Assembly: GCA_965371805.1 (NCBI GenBank)
Contig: CBDUZW010000002.1
Coordinates: 121,446-185,445 of the forward strand
Direction: 5' to 3'
Source: JAOZTV01 sp965371805
GTDB lineage: Bacteria; Acidobacteriota; Aminicenantia; UBA2199
Length of the DNA stretch: 64,000 bases
The notes below the pieces were generated by a model. That model made no database searches, was not told the DNA's origin, and saw only the letters and a program-made list of their open reading frames with translations. Positions 24,005-33,320 of this stretch are shown piece after piece; the stretch's first letter is position 1, and each line of letters begins with the position of its first letter. Both the position numbers and the translations under genes were made by a program.

Positions 24005-26692
24005 CTATGTCTTTAAATTTAAAAAAGCGTATAGGGATATTGATGAGAATATTAATATCGGGGCAAAAGCCGAAATGAATGGGGAAAGAATAGTTGCACT
24101 TCCCAGTGCACTGGAAATTCCAAATGCACTCCAATAAATAATTGAAAATCCTACTGCCAGGCCAATTCCATAAACTGCACCCTTATTTCCCATTAAAAAA
24201 GAAAATGGAATAGCGAGTAGAACCATAATTAAGCTGGAGATGGGAAATGCATATTTATAATAAAGCTTAGCCTCATATCTTACTGTATCTGAATTGTCTT
24301 TTTTTAAATATGTAATATACTTTTTTAAATCTGAAATGTTCATATAGTCTGAGGAGGTTATTTTCTTCTTAAAGAAATCTTCTCCATTTTCAATATTAAT
24401 ATTAAGGGATGGTAAAACTAGATTAGTTACAGGTTTGATGTTTTTTGCATAAATGGTTATATCGGCATCCGGTAATTCTATTTGAGTCTTATTGAGCCAT
24501 TTTGCATTTTCTGAATTTATAATCTTTTCAACCTTGTATTCGTCATTGTATAGGGCTATGCTGAAATTTGAAAAATTATTTCTGTTTTTATCATATTGAT
24601 CAAAAAAAACAAATCTATTTCCAGGGAGTTCTACCTTGTATCTATTAAATTCCGGGAATGCTGAGAAGATATTTTTTAATTTTCTTTTTTTTGAAAGAAA
24701 CTTATCCTTGCCTAAATAAGTGTTAATTATAAATGGTCCAAATTTACTATATGAAAGAGGCTTGTTCTCTGAGAAGTGTTTTTCGAATCCATCTTGTAGT
24801 GTTATTTGTTTTTCTCCAGTCCATTTTGCATATTTTGCATAAACTCTTCTTTTTAGTTTGAAGTTTTCATCAACGTCAAGTGTTCCGAAGTTATGGAATA
24901 GATTCGTTTTTTTATTATAGACCTGATAAAAGAAAAATTGTCCTTTATTGTTTATAATCCAGTTTCTCTGAAATTCATGGCTTACCTTTCTATTTCTTTT
25001 ATAAATTTTATTGTATAAGACTAAGGCCCTTTTATTTGCATCCGGGGCGATATATTCCTGTATTAGAAAAGCCATAGTTGATAAAATTATACCAAAAGCA
25101 ATTGCTGGAAGAACAAGTCTATATAGGCTTATTCCACTCACTTGAACTGCAACTATTTCATTGTTTTTACTCATTATTGAAAAAGTCAGTAAAACTGTTA
25201 TTAGAATAGTCATTGGTAAAATTTGACTTAAAATCTCTATCATTGTATAGGTAGCATATTGTAAAACTTCAAACATAGAAATTCCGTTTTCAACAGCATC
25301 ATCAGATAGTTCTAATATAGTGACCATATAAAAAATTATTATTATTGAAAGAAAAATAAAAACAAATGTGATAAGTAATTTTTTAATAATATATATATCT
25401 AAAATATTTATAAAGCGGATCTGTAATTTTTTGATTTTTAGAACAAAAAAGATTTTTTTCTCTGAAATAAACCTGGTTTTAATTCTTTCAATAAATGAAA
25501 ACAATTTATCAATATTCAATTTTTTTTCTTTTAAACTCAAGATAAAAAGAATAATTCCAATAAGAAATAAAAAAACTACCGGGGTCCAAATTCCTACTAC
25601 TACTGAGACAAGTTTTTTGTCTATCATATTTTGCCCAACAATCATTATTGCATGGTAAACAAAAATAATAGCAAGAGAAATTATAAATCCACTAATTTTC
25701 CCCCCCTTATTTGTAGAAACCCCTAATGCTAACCCAAGAATACCAAATGCAATACAGGCAAGAGGTAGTGCAAATTTATTGTGATATGCTTTTTTATGAT
25801 TAATAAACCTTGTATTTTCAAAACTTGAATTATTCTCAATATTATTGTTTTTTTCTAATTCATCTATTTTTTTTACTAGATCAGGTAGCGTTAGATCAGA
25901 GGCGTTTTTATTTAATTTAAATCCTTGATTTCTATTAGAAATATGTTTGTTGAAATAGGCATAAGAGACAATTGAATTGTCTTTTTCCGGATTTTCTCTG
26001 TTAAAACTATATATGGTTGCGTTTTTTAAGCTGAAAAAAGCATCTTTTTGTTTTATTAGATCGGTTTTTGGCTCTATTTCAGATGGGTTTTCTGTATTCT
26101 GAACAATTGTGCCCCTTTTGGCAAGAACAACCTTGTCTTTTTGTCCCCCATCTCTGAAATAAAGGAATACATTTTTCCATTCATCAGTATTACGGTCAAT
26201 ATCTTCAAAATAAATTACATATCCGGGGAAATTAGTATAAAATGTTTTTGGTTTTATGGTCTTTAGAACTTGAGATAAGCCTATATCTGCCTGTATTTTT
26301 TTTAATTCATAGTTAGATTTTGGAGTTATAAACATTATCATGAAAGATGAAATAATCCACATTAATAGTGTAAATATAAAAACAGGTCGATATAGTCTCA
26401 GATTTGAGATACCCATTGTTTTAAATGCAGTTATCTCAGAGTCGCTACTCATCCGGCTGATTCCGGCTAAAACACCCATCAATGTTGACATTGGAATTGT
26501 AAATGACAAAAACTCCGGCATTAGGTAAATCAGGATTTTAAAAATAGTTTCAAGACCCGCTCCTTTTGAGACAAAAAGATTGGATAAAGTAAGGATTTGG
26601 TGTATTAATAGTATGAATGTATAGACAACAAGGCCTATTCCAAAGGGGACAGCAACTTCTTTAAAGACATATCTATCAAAGGTTTTCACCAT
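24005..26692 (-). CDS. lptF-lptG: LptF-LptG fusion, lipopolysaccharide export permease
   Basis: 895 residues, about twice the usual length of one LptF/LptG (YjgP/YjgQ) permease. The first half (1-395) and second half (about 425-895) each have the pattern of three membrane helices, a periplasmic beta-jellyroll of 180-220 residues, and three more helices. Seen: FDRYVFKEVAVPFGIGL with SEITAFKTMGISNLRL in half one, and LDIYIIKKLLITFVFIFL with NEIVAVQVSGISLYRL in half two. LptF and LptG form a heterodimer driven by LptB; here both come as one chain, joined by a basic linker (about 390-425). No Shine-Dalgarno; a -10 hexamer ends six bases before the ATG. No lptA/B/C is nearby. Confidence 0.94.
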   Translation of the reverse strand: MVKTFDRYVFKEVAVPFGIGLVVYTFILLIHQILTLSNLFVSKGAGLETIFKILIYLMPEFLSFTIPMSTLMGVLAGISRMSSDSEITAFKTMGISNLRLYRPVFIFTLLMWIISSFMIMFITPKSNYELKKIQADIGLSQVLKTIKPKTFYTNFPGYVIYFEDIDRNTDEWKNVFLYFRDGGQKDKVVLAKRGTIVQNTENPSEIEPKTDLIKQKDAFFSLKNATIYSFNRENPEKDNSIVSYAYFNKHISNRNQGFKLNKNASDLTLPDLVKKIDELEKNNNIENNSSFENTRFINHKKAYHNKFALPLACIAFGILGLALGVSTNKGGKISGFIISLAIIFVYHAIMIVGQNMIDKKLVSVVVGIWTPVVFLFLIGIILFILSLKEKKLNIDKLFSFIERIKTRFISEKKIFFVLKIKKLQIRFINILDIYIIKKLLITFVFIFLSIIIIFYMVTILELSDDAVENGISMFEVLQYATYTMIEILSQILPMTILITVLLTFSIMSKNNEIVAVQVSGISLYRLVLPAIAFGIILSTMAFLIQEYIAPDANKRALVLYNKIYKRNRKVSHEFQRNWIINNKGQFFFYQVYNKKTNLFHNFGTLDVDENFKLKRRVYAKYAKWTGEKQITLQDGFEKHFSENKPLSYSKFGPFIINTYLGKDKFLSKKRKLKNIFSAFPEFNRYKVELPGNRFVFFDQYDKNRNNFSNFSIALYNDEYKVEKIINSENAKWLNKTQIELPDADITIYAKNIKPVTNLVLPSLNINIENGEDFFKKKITSSDYMNISDLKKYITYLKKDNSDTVRYEAKLYYKYAFPISSLIMVLLAIPFSFLMGNKGAVYGIGLAVGFSIIYWSAFGISSALGSATILSPFISAFAPILIFSSISLYAFLNLKT

Positions 26693-26698
26693 TTGTCT

Positions 26699-26707
26699 AT
26701 AATATCA
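26699..26707 (-). promoter_or_regulatory. putative leaderless extended -10 promoter of lptFG
   Basis: On the minus strand TGATATTAT (TGn extended -10, hexamer TATTAT at 26704-26699), then six bases and ATG 26692. No clear -35. Confidence 0.45.
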
Positions 26708-26836
26708 TAATTCTTGATTTTCTGCCATAAGATATTTGACAGAAATTTTAAAACCATTGCATAATTTATTTGATCTATGTAATATATATACTTGACATAA
26801 TTTAAAACGACTAAAGAGACAATACAGGAGATTCAA

Positions 26837-27445
26837 ATGGTTAAAAACAATTTTTTTGTTCACGAGAGCAGTTATATTGATGAGAATGTTGATGTTGGAG
26901 AAAATACTAAAATATGGCATTTTTCTCATATTCAAGAAGGTTCAAATATAGGGGAAAATTGTTCAATTGGACAGAATGTTAATATTGGAAATGATGTAAA
27001 GATCGGAAACTTTGTTAAAATACAAAATAATGTGTCAGTATATGAAGGTGTGGAATTGGAAGACTATGTTTTTTGTGGACCGTCAATGGTTTTTACAAAT
27101 ATAATAAACCCAAGAGCGGAATTTCCTCAGAGGGGTTCCGCTTTTTATCTCAGGACTCTTGTAAAAAGAGGTGCATCTATTGGAGCAAATGCTACAATTC
27201 TATGTGGCAGTGTAATAGGTAAATATGCTTTTATAGGTGCTGGTGCTGTAGTCACAAAAGATGTTCCTGATTATGCTTTGGTGGTTGGATCTCCAGCCAG
27301 GATGAAAGGCTGGATGTGTGCATGCGGGAAAATGAAATTAAATTTTGCATTAGATATGGCATTGGAAGAAAAGGCCGGTTGTGCTGAATGTGGTAGAAAA
27401 TATAGTAAAAACACTCATGGAGTCAGTGAAATAAATCGGGATTAG
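26837..27445 (+). CDS. left-handed beta-helix N-acyltransferase, WbpD/WlbB-like, with C-terminal Cys motif
   Basis: 202 residues. Hexapeptide-repeat acetyltransferase related to UDP-2-acetamido-3-amino-2,3-dideoxy-glucuronate N-acetyltransferase (WbpD/WlbB), used in making O-antigen sugars. Seen: IWHFSHIQEGSNIGENCSIG, NVNIGNDVKIGNFVKIQNNV, then VVTKDVPDYALVVGSPARMKGW, the family's typical end of the coil. The C-terminal CACGKM...CAECGRKY looks like a small zinc ribbon, also seen in relatives. Shine-Dalgarno ACAGGAG. It is divergent from lptFG, so a lipopolysaccharide link is sensible. The other genes of the sugar pathway are not here. Confidence 0.88.
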   Translation: MVKNNFFVHESSYIDENVDVGENTKIWHFSHIQEGSNIGENCSIGQNVNIGNDVKIGNFVKIQNNVSVYEGVELEDYVFCGPSMVFTNIINPRAEFPQRGSAFYLRTLVKRGASIGANATILCGSVIGKYAFIGAGAVVTKDVPDYALVVGSPARMKGWMCACGKMKLNFALDMALEEKAGCAECGRKYSKNTHGVSEINRD

Positions 27446-27526
27446 CACTTGCTTTTAATACACGTTTACTTTTCAATATCCAGGAAATGTTGATGAAGAG
27501 ATTACTGTCCCTTGATAGTTTTAGTC

Positions 27527-27555
27527 TTTACAATTCGGGTTAAAAAAATTATAAT
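27527..27555 (+). promoter_or_regulatory. putative leaderless promoter of the PilZ-CheX gene
   Basis: TTTACA (27527-27532), 17-nt spacer, TATAAT (27550-27555), six bases, GTG 27562. One of the best consensus matches in the window; no Shine-Dalgarno. Confidence 0.65.
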
Positions 27556-27561
27556 ATTATT

Positions 27562-28737
27562 GTGGAAATAAAAGATAAAAAAATTATTGATAAATATCTG
27601 AATATTAATAAATTGGCAATTTCCAGAATCTGTTATTTCAAATCAAACAAAGAGAATTTTCAAAACAGTATTCAAATACTGGATATAAATAAATCAAAAA
27701 TAATTATAAATTCTCATCATAAACTTAAGTATTTAGATGGTTTTTTTGTTTTTCATTCCTATACTTTTATCTTTAGATTTTTGACTAAACTCCATGTTGA
27801 AAAAGAGGAAAATGTTTATTCATGTGAAATTCCTGAAAAAATTGAAACTTTTGATCAACGAAAACATATAAGGTTTTTCTATGAAACAGATGAGAGAAAA
27901 CTTATCTCAGTTTTTATAGATAGTTTGAAAATAAAGATCAGTGTTATAGTGGCTGATATTTCCGCTGGAGGAATAGGTCTCATAATTAAAGATGAGGATT
28001 CTATACCTGTAACAGGTGATATCCTTTCAATTAAAACTAATATTTTGGGACTGGAAATAGATAGCTTAGCAAAAGTTATTAATATATATGGAAATAAAGC
28101 AGGTTGTGTTTTTCTTGATGACTCAAACAAATTTCAGTTAAATTTGAATCAGGTAATAGTTGAGGAAGTGGAATGGAGAAGTGAGACGCTTCTTGTACAA
28201 TTAAAAAAATTGTATTTAAAAAAAAAGCAGGAAGAAGAAAAGAAAAAAGAAAATGTACAAAAAAAGAAAATTGACCAACATTTTGTTGAGTCTTTCCGAA
28301 AACATTTTGTTTCAGAAATAAAAGAGATAATAGGCGTCGAGTTAAAAGAAAAAGAGATTTTATTATTAGAACACACCATTCCTAATTTTCTTTCATCTAT
28401 ATATTTTACATTCAAGTTTAATGGCGTGGCTTTCAGGGCATTTTTTTACATGGGCGAACATGCGGTATATAAGACTGCAAAATTTGTGTTTAAAAAAAAA
28501 CCTGCTGGATTTGTTATAAATGCAAATGAAATTTTAGCAGAAATAGGAACTCAATTTTTTGATAGAAGTACATCAATAAATAAAGAAAAGGATTTTTCAA
28601 TTTCATCTCCATCAGTTATTCAATCAAATAAGAGACTTATGACGTTTTTATTTAAAAATCCTTCAATTAAGATTCTTTTTACAACCGAATTAGGTGAAGC
28701 GACTCTTTTACTCTTACCTGAAAATCTTAAAAACTAA
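27562..28737 (+). CDS. PilZ c-di-GMP receptor with C-terminal CheX/CheC-like domain
   Basis: 391 residues. An N-terminal YcgR-N-like beta domain (1-105) leads to a PilZ domain with the c-di-GMP signature DQRKHIRFF (RxxxR, about 112-118) and DISAGGIGLI (about 148-157). A Lys/Glu helical linker (about 225-255) joins a CheX-like alpha/beta domain, FKFNGVAFRAFFYMGEH and NANEILAEIGTQFFDRS, which resembles the CheC/CheX/FliN group that removes phosphate from CheY. It starts with GTG at 27562; the -10 hexamer placement supports this. Linking c-di-GMP sensing to a CheX domain suggests control of motility or surface behaviour (inference). Confidence 0.82.
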   Translation: MEIKDKKIIDKYLNINKLAISRICYFKSNKENFQNSIQILDINKSKIIINSHHKLKYLDGFFVFHSYTFIFRFLTKLHVEKEENVYSCEIPEKIETFDQRKHIRFFYETDERKLISVFIDSLKIKISVIVADISAGGIGLIIKDEDSIPVTGDILSIKTNILGLEIDSLAKVINIYGNKAGCVFLDDSNKFQLNLNQVIVEEVEWRSETLLVQLKKLYLKKKQEEEKKKENVQKKKIDQHFVESFRKHFVSEIKEIIGVELKEKEILLLEHTIPNFLSSIYFTFKFNGVAFRAFFYMGEHAVYKTAKFVFKKKPAGFVINANEILAEIGTQFFDRSTSINKEKDFSISSPSVIQSNKRLMTFLFKNPSIKILFTTELGEATLLLLPENLKN

Positions 28738-28810
28738 GAAAAACCTAAGAATATGTAGATGCTATTTATAAATTTGTATAATAATTTACTATATTGTAAA
28801 ATATGTTAAA

Positions 28811-29671
28811 ATGCGAATAGGAACATGCAGTTGGAAATATGATTCCTGGCGGGGGCTTATATATCCTGAAAAAGGTAAGATCAACTACTTAAAAGAATAT
28901 GCAAAGAATTATAATAATGTTGAGACTGACCAATGGTTCTGGTCTCTTTTTGGGATTGATAAGATAAAGCTTCCTGATCAAAAAATTGTGGAAGAATATG
29001 TGTCCAGTGTTAATAAAGACTTTAAATTTAGTATAAAAGTACCTAATAGCATAACTCTTACACATTTTTATAAATATACTACTGGTATAGACAGTAAAAA
29101 TGGGATAATAAAAAACCCTCACTTTCTATCTATTGAGTTGTTTGAAAAATTTCTTAAAAGTTTGGAAAAAATGAAAGATAATATTGGCGTACTACTCTTC
29201 CAGTTTGAATATTTGAACAAAGAAAAAATGTCTTCTTTAAATGAATTTCTGGACAGGCTGGAACAATTTTTTTTAAGATCAAACAGAACATATCCAATTG
29301 CTTTAGAATTAAGAAACCCTGATTTTCTTAAAGAAGAGTATTTCAATTTTATAAATTCGATGGGACTGTCACATGTTTTTATTCAGGGGTATTATATGCC
29401 GGATATTGTTGATATATATAAACAATTTTCAAAAAGTATTATTAATTTAGCTGTAATAAGATTGCTTGGCCCCGATAGAAAAGGGATTGAAAAAGAAACT
29501 GGAAAAGAGTGGAATAAGATTGTCTTCCCAAAGGATAGTGAGATAATCCGGATAGTTGAGATGTTAAAAGATCTTGAAAAGAGAAAAATCATATATATCC
29601 TGAATGTAAACAATCATTATGAAGGCTCTGCCCCCAAAACAATAGAAAGGCTGAAAGAGTTTTTGAAATAG
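28811..29671 (+). CDS. DUF72 family protein (YecE-like TIM barrel)
   Basis: 286 residues, normal for the family. Seen: MRIGTCSWKYDSWRGLIYPE, NNVETDQWFWSLFG, FKFSIKVPNSITLTHFYK, YPIALELRNPDFLKEEYF, then the end ILNVNNHYEGSAPKTIERLKEFL. All are DUF72 landmarks, except that the usual VEVNSTFY reads VETDQWFW. Biochemical function unknown. Possible promoter TTGTAT-17-TAAAAT with eight bases to the ATG; no Shine-Dalgarno. Confidence 0.92.
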   Translation: MRIGTCSWKYDSWRGLIYPEKGKINYLKEYAKNYNNVETDQWFWSLFGIDKIKLPDQKIVEEYVSSVNKDFKFSIKVPNSITLTHFYKYTTGIDSKNGIIKNPHFLSIELFEKFLKSLEKMKDNIGVLLFQFEYLNKEKMSSLNEFLDRLEQFFLRSNRTYPIALELRNPDFLKEEYFNFINSMGLSHVFIQGYYMPDIVDIYKQFSKSIINLAVIRLLGPDRKGIEKETGKEWNKIVFPKDSEIIRIVEMLKDLEKRKIIYILNVNNHYEGSAPKTIERLKEFLK

Positions 29672-29863
29672 AGAAATTTTTAAGCTCAAAATTCAGTTTG
29701 AAACATAAAAACACCAACAAAACTGAAAATAAAACTAGATTATATACATTTATAAAAAACATATTGTTTTTTTTTTAATTTTTTTATATACTCTCAGTGA
29801 TGCTTTATAGAAATAATTTTTAGTTTTGTAATTTGATGTTGAACAGAAAATGAAGGAGGTCTA

Positions 29864-30271
29864 ATGGGATTATTAAATTGCTGGAATTGGAAAGACTGTG
29901 GAAGATATCCGGGAGGACCTAAAGCAAAAGAATTAGGGATCTGCCCCGCAACAGAATGCAACGAATCGGATGGATATCTTGGAGGACGGGGAGGTGGCAG
30001 AGGTTGTATATATTTAACAGGTACACTCTGTGGCGGAAAGGTCCAAGGAAGTTTTGCATCCAAACAGGCAAACTGTATGAAATGTGATTTTTATCTAGCT
30101 TTAAAAGATGAATTTGGTATTGAGCTAAATTCTACTGAACTTAAAAAATATTCAAAATTGCCCTTATCACAAAAAAACATAACAAATGAAAATCAGAGCT
30201 GGATTGCAAAAAACAAATCTACTGCTAAAACTGCAATAGCAGCAAAAGCAAACTATAAAAAAATTTCTTAA
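29864..30271 (+). CDS. two-CW-type cysteine-rich small protein
   Basis: 135 residues. N-terminal Cys-rich domain (residues 1-85): LLNCWNWKDCGRYPGGPKAK, ELGICPATECNESDGYLGGR, GRGCIYLTGTLCGGKVQGSF, QANCMKCDFYLAL. This matches the two-CW pattern found alone or on sensor proteins in environmental bacteria; the cysteines probably bind metal. The C-terminal 50 residues are low-complexity and Lys/Ala rich. Shine-Dalgarno GAAGGAGG. Role unknown. Confidence 0.82.
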   Translation: MGLLNCWNWKDCGRYPGGPKAKELGICPATECNESDGYLGGRGGGRGCIYLTGTLCGGKVQGSFASKQANCMKCDFYLALKDEFGIELNSTELKKYSKLPLSQKNITNENQSWIAKNKSTAKTAIAAKANYKKIS

Positions 30272-30301
30272 TTTAATCTGTCATTTATATTGAATTACTC
30301 T

Positions 30302-30688
30302 TTATTTAAATAATTTTTTGATCAAACGGGTGAATGAGAATATAGCAAATGCCCCTAATGCCATTCCTGATAGAATTATTCTATTATTATCTGTTACCTC
30401 TCTATATTGGACACCATTTTTTGAAATTTCTATATAACCCACAGGAATAGATTTTGATCTAATCCCGATTCCCATTCCACCACTTTTTTTCTCGTCTTTT
30501 TCTTTTCCTTTATCCTCACCGCCTAATCCCCCCATAGTGCAGATAGAGACACGGCCTACAGGTATTACTGTAAAATCACCTTTCTCTACCGGTTCACCGA
30601 AAACAGCCTTAACATTGGCAGACTTTTGTATTTTTTCTGTAATTTCCTTCACAACTTCTTTTACGTCCATTTTTATATTTGCATCCAT
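30302..30688 (-). CDS. GerW (YtfJ) family protein
   Basis: 128 residues from ATG 30688, with GGAGG upstream; the frame is open further upstream but without support. Seen: KSANVKAVFGEPVEKGDFTVIPVGRVSICTMGGLGG and SIPVGYIEISKNGVQYREV, the GerW/YtfJ core, then a C-terminal membrane helix (RIILSGMALGAFAIFSF). The Gly-rich loop with a KGKEKDEKK stretch is usual. First known from Bacillus spores but widespread in non-sporulating bacteria, so it is no sign of sporulation. Divergent from the thioredoxin-like gene. Confidence 0.9.
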   Translation of the reverse strand: MDANIKMDVKEVVKEITEKIQKSANVKAVFGEPVEKGDFTVIPVGRVSICTMGGLGGEDKGKEKDEKKSGGMGIGIRSKSIPVGYIEISKNGVQYREVTDNNRIILSGMALGAFAIFSFTRLIKKLFK

Positions 30689-30836
30689 AATTACCTCCAC
30701 TTGATTATATATTATATATAGTAAAATAAATAAATTATCAAGTTTTTTTTGCAGGATAAAATTATTTTTATTAGCTAATAAGTATAAACTTGTGACTAAA
30801 TTATGGATATTATATAATGGCACTTGAGAGGTGAGT

Positions 30837-32027
30837 ATGATAAAAAAAAACATTTTGTACATTGGATTGGTTTTCACTCTTTTATTATCTGTTCAGTTTT
30901 GCAGTAAGGCAAAGGTTGATATTAAAAAAGAATTTAAAACCTTAACATCAGGGTATGAAACCCAGTTAAAACAAAAAGAAAACCGGTCAAAAAAAAAAGA
31001 AATTCTTGCAGATTATAAACAAAAATTGAAGACACTGATAACTGGAATTGAAAAATCTAATCTAACTGAAATAGAAAACCTGACACTTGGGAAAATTTAC
31101 CATATATTAGATGATTATGATCTTTCTGAAAAGGTATATGCTCCACTTCTAAAATCGGCAGATAAAAGTATCCAACTGGAGGCATTTCAGTGTAATATTG
31201 ATCTCTTGCTTAAGAAGAAAAAAGTCCTGGCAGCCTATGATCAGCTTCAGACATTAGAAAACAGATTTACAGTAAAAGATTTTCTGGGACAAATTCTGAG
31301 AACCGGTGTTTCATTAAGGAATAAGGATCTGGCGAAATCTCTTGAACTGATTGATATTGCACTGGCTCAGACTATTCCGGGTAATGAATTTAGCGCTCTT
31401 TACTCAGCTGTCCATATAAAATTTGTGGATGGAGGACTCACAATTGAGCAGCAGTTTAGATTCCTGGAAAAAATGAAGACCTTATACAAAGAAAACAAAC
31501 CCCTTGTTTCTCAGATAAACAGAAAACTGCATTTTTTAAGTTTTCTAGGACAACCTGTGCCACAAATAAGGGGAGATGGAAAATGGCTTAATTTAGCAGG
31601 AACTGACATTCAATTTAAAGGAAAATATACTCTTATAGATTTTTTTGCACCCTGGTGTCCTGATTGCAGGAAAAGTATGCCTGGTTTTTTGGAATTGTAT
31701 AATAAAAATAAAGATAAGTTAAATGTTTTAATGGTAAGCAAGTTGTACGGGTTTTATGCAGACGAAGAGACAAAGGCGATACGTGATATTCCTGCAGCTA
31801 AAGAGATTGAATATTTGGAAAAATATATTCAGAAAAAAGGGGTTAAAGTGCCTGTTTTTATCTCAATAAAGGGTAAAACATTTGAAGATTTTCATGTTGC
31901 ATCCATTCCTCATTATGTTTTAGTGTCACCAGAGGGAAATATTCAACTATTGTGTATGGAGAGAATTCACGACTTTTTTAATAGAGTTGAAAAAATAATA
32001 AACAAGAGTGATGTACCCATCTTATAA
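30837..32027 (+). CDS. TlpA/thioredoxin-like lipoprotein
   Basis: 396 residues from ATG 30837 (GAGAGG upstream; an ATG at 30831 is also possible). Lipoprotein signal LLLSVQFCSK. A helical, TPR-like middle (about 55-235) precedes a thioredoxin fold with active site APWCPDCRKSMP (Trp273-Cys277) and the cis-proline region VASIPHYVLVSPEG. A membrane-attached thiol-disulfide exchange protein, perhaps a reductant or oxidase for exported proteins. It lies before an exported rhodanese and a ferredoxin gene, which suggests a loosely grouped redox/sulfur cluster. Confidence 0.88.
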   Translation: MIKKNILYIGLVFTLLLSVQFCSKAKVDIKKEFKTLTSGYETQLKQKENRSKKKEILADYKQKLKTLITGIEKSNLTEIENLTLGKIYHILDDYDLSEKVYAPLLKSADKSIQLEAFQCNIDLLLKKKKVLAAYDQLQTLENRFTVKDFLGQILRTGVSLRNKDLAKSLELIDIALAQTIPGNEFSALYSAVHIKFVDGGLTIEQQFRFLEKMKTLYKENKPLVSQINRKLHFLSFLGQPVPQIRGDGKWLNLAGTDIQFKGKYTLIDFFAPWCPDCRKSMPGFLELYNKNKDKLNVLMVSKLYGFYADEETKAIRDIPAAKEIEYLEKYIQKKGVKVPVFISIKGKTFEDFHVASIPHYVLVSPEGNIQLLCMERIHDFFNRVEKIINKSDVPIL

Positions 32028-32134
32028 ACAATAATTTATCTTATTTACCTACTTACAAGTTTTAATTTTTTTTTGGATAGAAACCTTAAGATTTGTGTAA
32101 AAAACCCCCAAAAGTTAGCACCCTCTGACAACAG

Positions 32135-32163
32135 TTGCTGGGCGCAACAAAGTGTGTTATAAT
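32135..32163 (+). promoter_or_regulatory. putative promoter of the rhodanese gene
   Basis: TTGCTG (32135-32140), exactly 17 nt, TATAAT (32158-32163), then a 33-nt leader containing AAGGAG before ATG 32197. The -35 overlaps a small hairpin GTTGC-TGGGC-GCAAC (32134-32148). Confidence 0.5.
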
Positions 32164-32196
32164 TAAAAATTAACATTATGAATAAGGAGTTGGATT

Positions 32197-32874
32197 ATGA
32201 AAAAAATAGTAGTTTTAGGATTGATGGGATTAATGGTCTTTTTTGGTACAGTAAATGCAGATAGTTCAAAGGGAAATAATTTTATTGCAAATGGCAGGAT
32301 AATAAATGGGTTAAGGGTTTTTTCTTCCAATGATGTAGAAAGTGGAAAATTATTCGCTTTCAGAGGAGATTATGTAAGGATAGATGTTGGCTCTGATACA
32401 GTTAAAGAATTTTCTATTGATTCATTAAAAATAAAACATAATTTTCCAAATGATAAATCAGGCAAGAAATATTTTAAATTAAAGAAAACAGGTAAGTTTG
32501 ATTATACATTTTCAAGCCAAAAAGGTTCTATTGAGATTTCTGAGTACAAACAGGCAAACTATAAAGCCGTTTCGGCAGAGGAAGGGGCCCAGATTATTAA
32601 AAATATAACTCCATTTATTTTAGATGTCAGAACTCCCCGGGAATATAATAAGGGACATATTGAAGGCGCCGTTCTTCTGCCTGTACAGGTTCTTCAGACA
32701 GAGTATAAAAAATTGGAGCAATATAGAAACATGCCTCTCTTTATCTATTGTGCCTCGGGTAATAGAAGTACTGTAGCTTCAAGGATTCTTATTGAGAAAG
32801 GTTTTTCCAATATTTATAATTTAAGACATGGAATTAAGGGATGGAATCGCGCAGGATTCAAAATCGTGAAATAA
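32197..32874 (+). CDS. exported rhodanese-domain protein with beta-rich N-terminal domain
   Basis: 225 residues. Signal peptide (1-21). N-terminal domain (about 40-118) of beta strands (FAFRGDYVRIDVGSDTVKEF, KTGKFDYTFSSQKGSIEI), which could be a cupredoxin-like sandwich, though no clear copper-site Cys-Met set is seen. C-terminal single rhodanese domain with ILDVRTPREYNKGHIEGAVL and the active-site loop CASGNRS (Cys185), which would carry a persulfide. Shine-Dalgarno AAGGAG. Likely a periplasmic sulfur transferase. Confidence 0.88.
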   Translation: MKKIVVLGLMGLMVFFGTVNADSSKGNNFIANGRIINGLRVFSSNDVESGKLFAFRGDYVRIDVGSDTVKEFSIDSLKIKHNFPNDKSGKKYFKLKKTGKFDYTFSSQKGSIEISEYKQANYKAVSAEEGAQIIKNITPFILDVRTPREYNKGHIEGAVLLPVQVLQTEYKKLEQYRNMPLFIYCASGNRSTVASRILIEKGFSNIYNLRHGIKGWNRAGFKIVK

Positions 32875-32992
32875 GTTATTCGTATTAGTTCTTATATTAT
32901 AACCGAGAACTATATATAATAGATCTACAATAAACCAGGCAATTCAAGAAAGGAAACAGAAGAGTAAACTATATTTTTATAAGGAGAAAAAA

Positions 32993-33175
32993 ATGATAAT
33001 TATTAAGGAAGAATTTTGCCCGAAAAACCATAGATGTCCGGTTTTAAATATTTGCCCTGTAGGAGCAATCACTCAAAAGAATATTAATAGTGCACCTGAA
33101 GTTGATAATGATAAATGTATTTCATGTAAAAAATGTTTGATAGGATGTGGTACTTTTATATATAAAAATAATTAA
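32993..33175 (+). CDS. small 4Fe-4S ferredoxin-like protein
   Basis: 60 residues with seven cysteines. CISCKKCLIGC (Cys42, 45, 48, 52) plus CPVGAI (Cys21) form a standard 4Fe-4S site. A second site could use Cys9, Cys15 and one of the others but lacks the full set. The start EFCPKNHRCPVLNICPVGAI matches small ferredoxin-like proteins of anaerobes. Shine-Dalgarno AAGGAG. Cytoplasmic electron carrier; partner unknown. Confidence 0.88.
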   Translation: MIIIKEEFCPKNHRCPVLNICPVGAITQKNINSAPEVDNDKCISCKKCLIGCGTFIYKNN

Positions 33176-33320
33176 AACTAGAACTTTTTAGTTATTTAGC
33201 AGTATAATTAAGGGCCAAAAAGGTGACAGGTAAAGAATTTTATGCTATATATATTTTTTGTTTTATGCTTAGATGTAAAATACATAACAGAGTATAAAAA
33301 ATTTATTAAAAGGAGTTAAA

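Noticed and set aside
30302..30688. GerW as evidence for sporulation
   Set aside because: The family is common in non-sporulating bacteria and no other spore gene is present.
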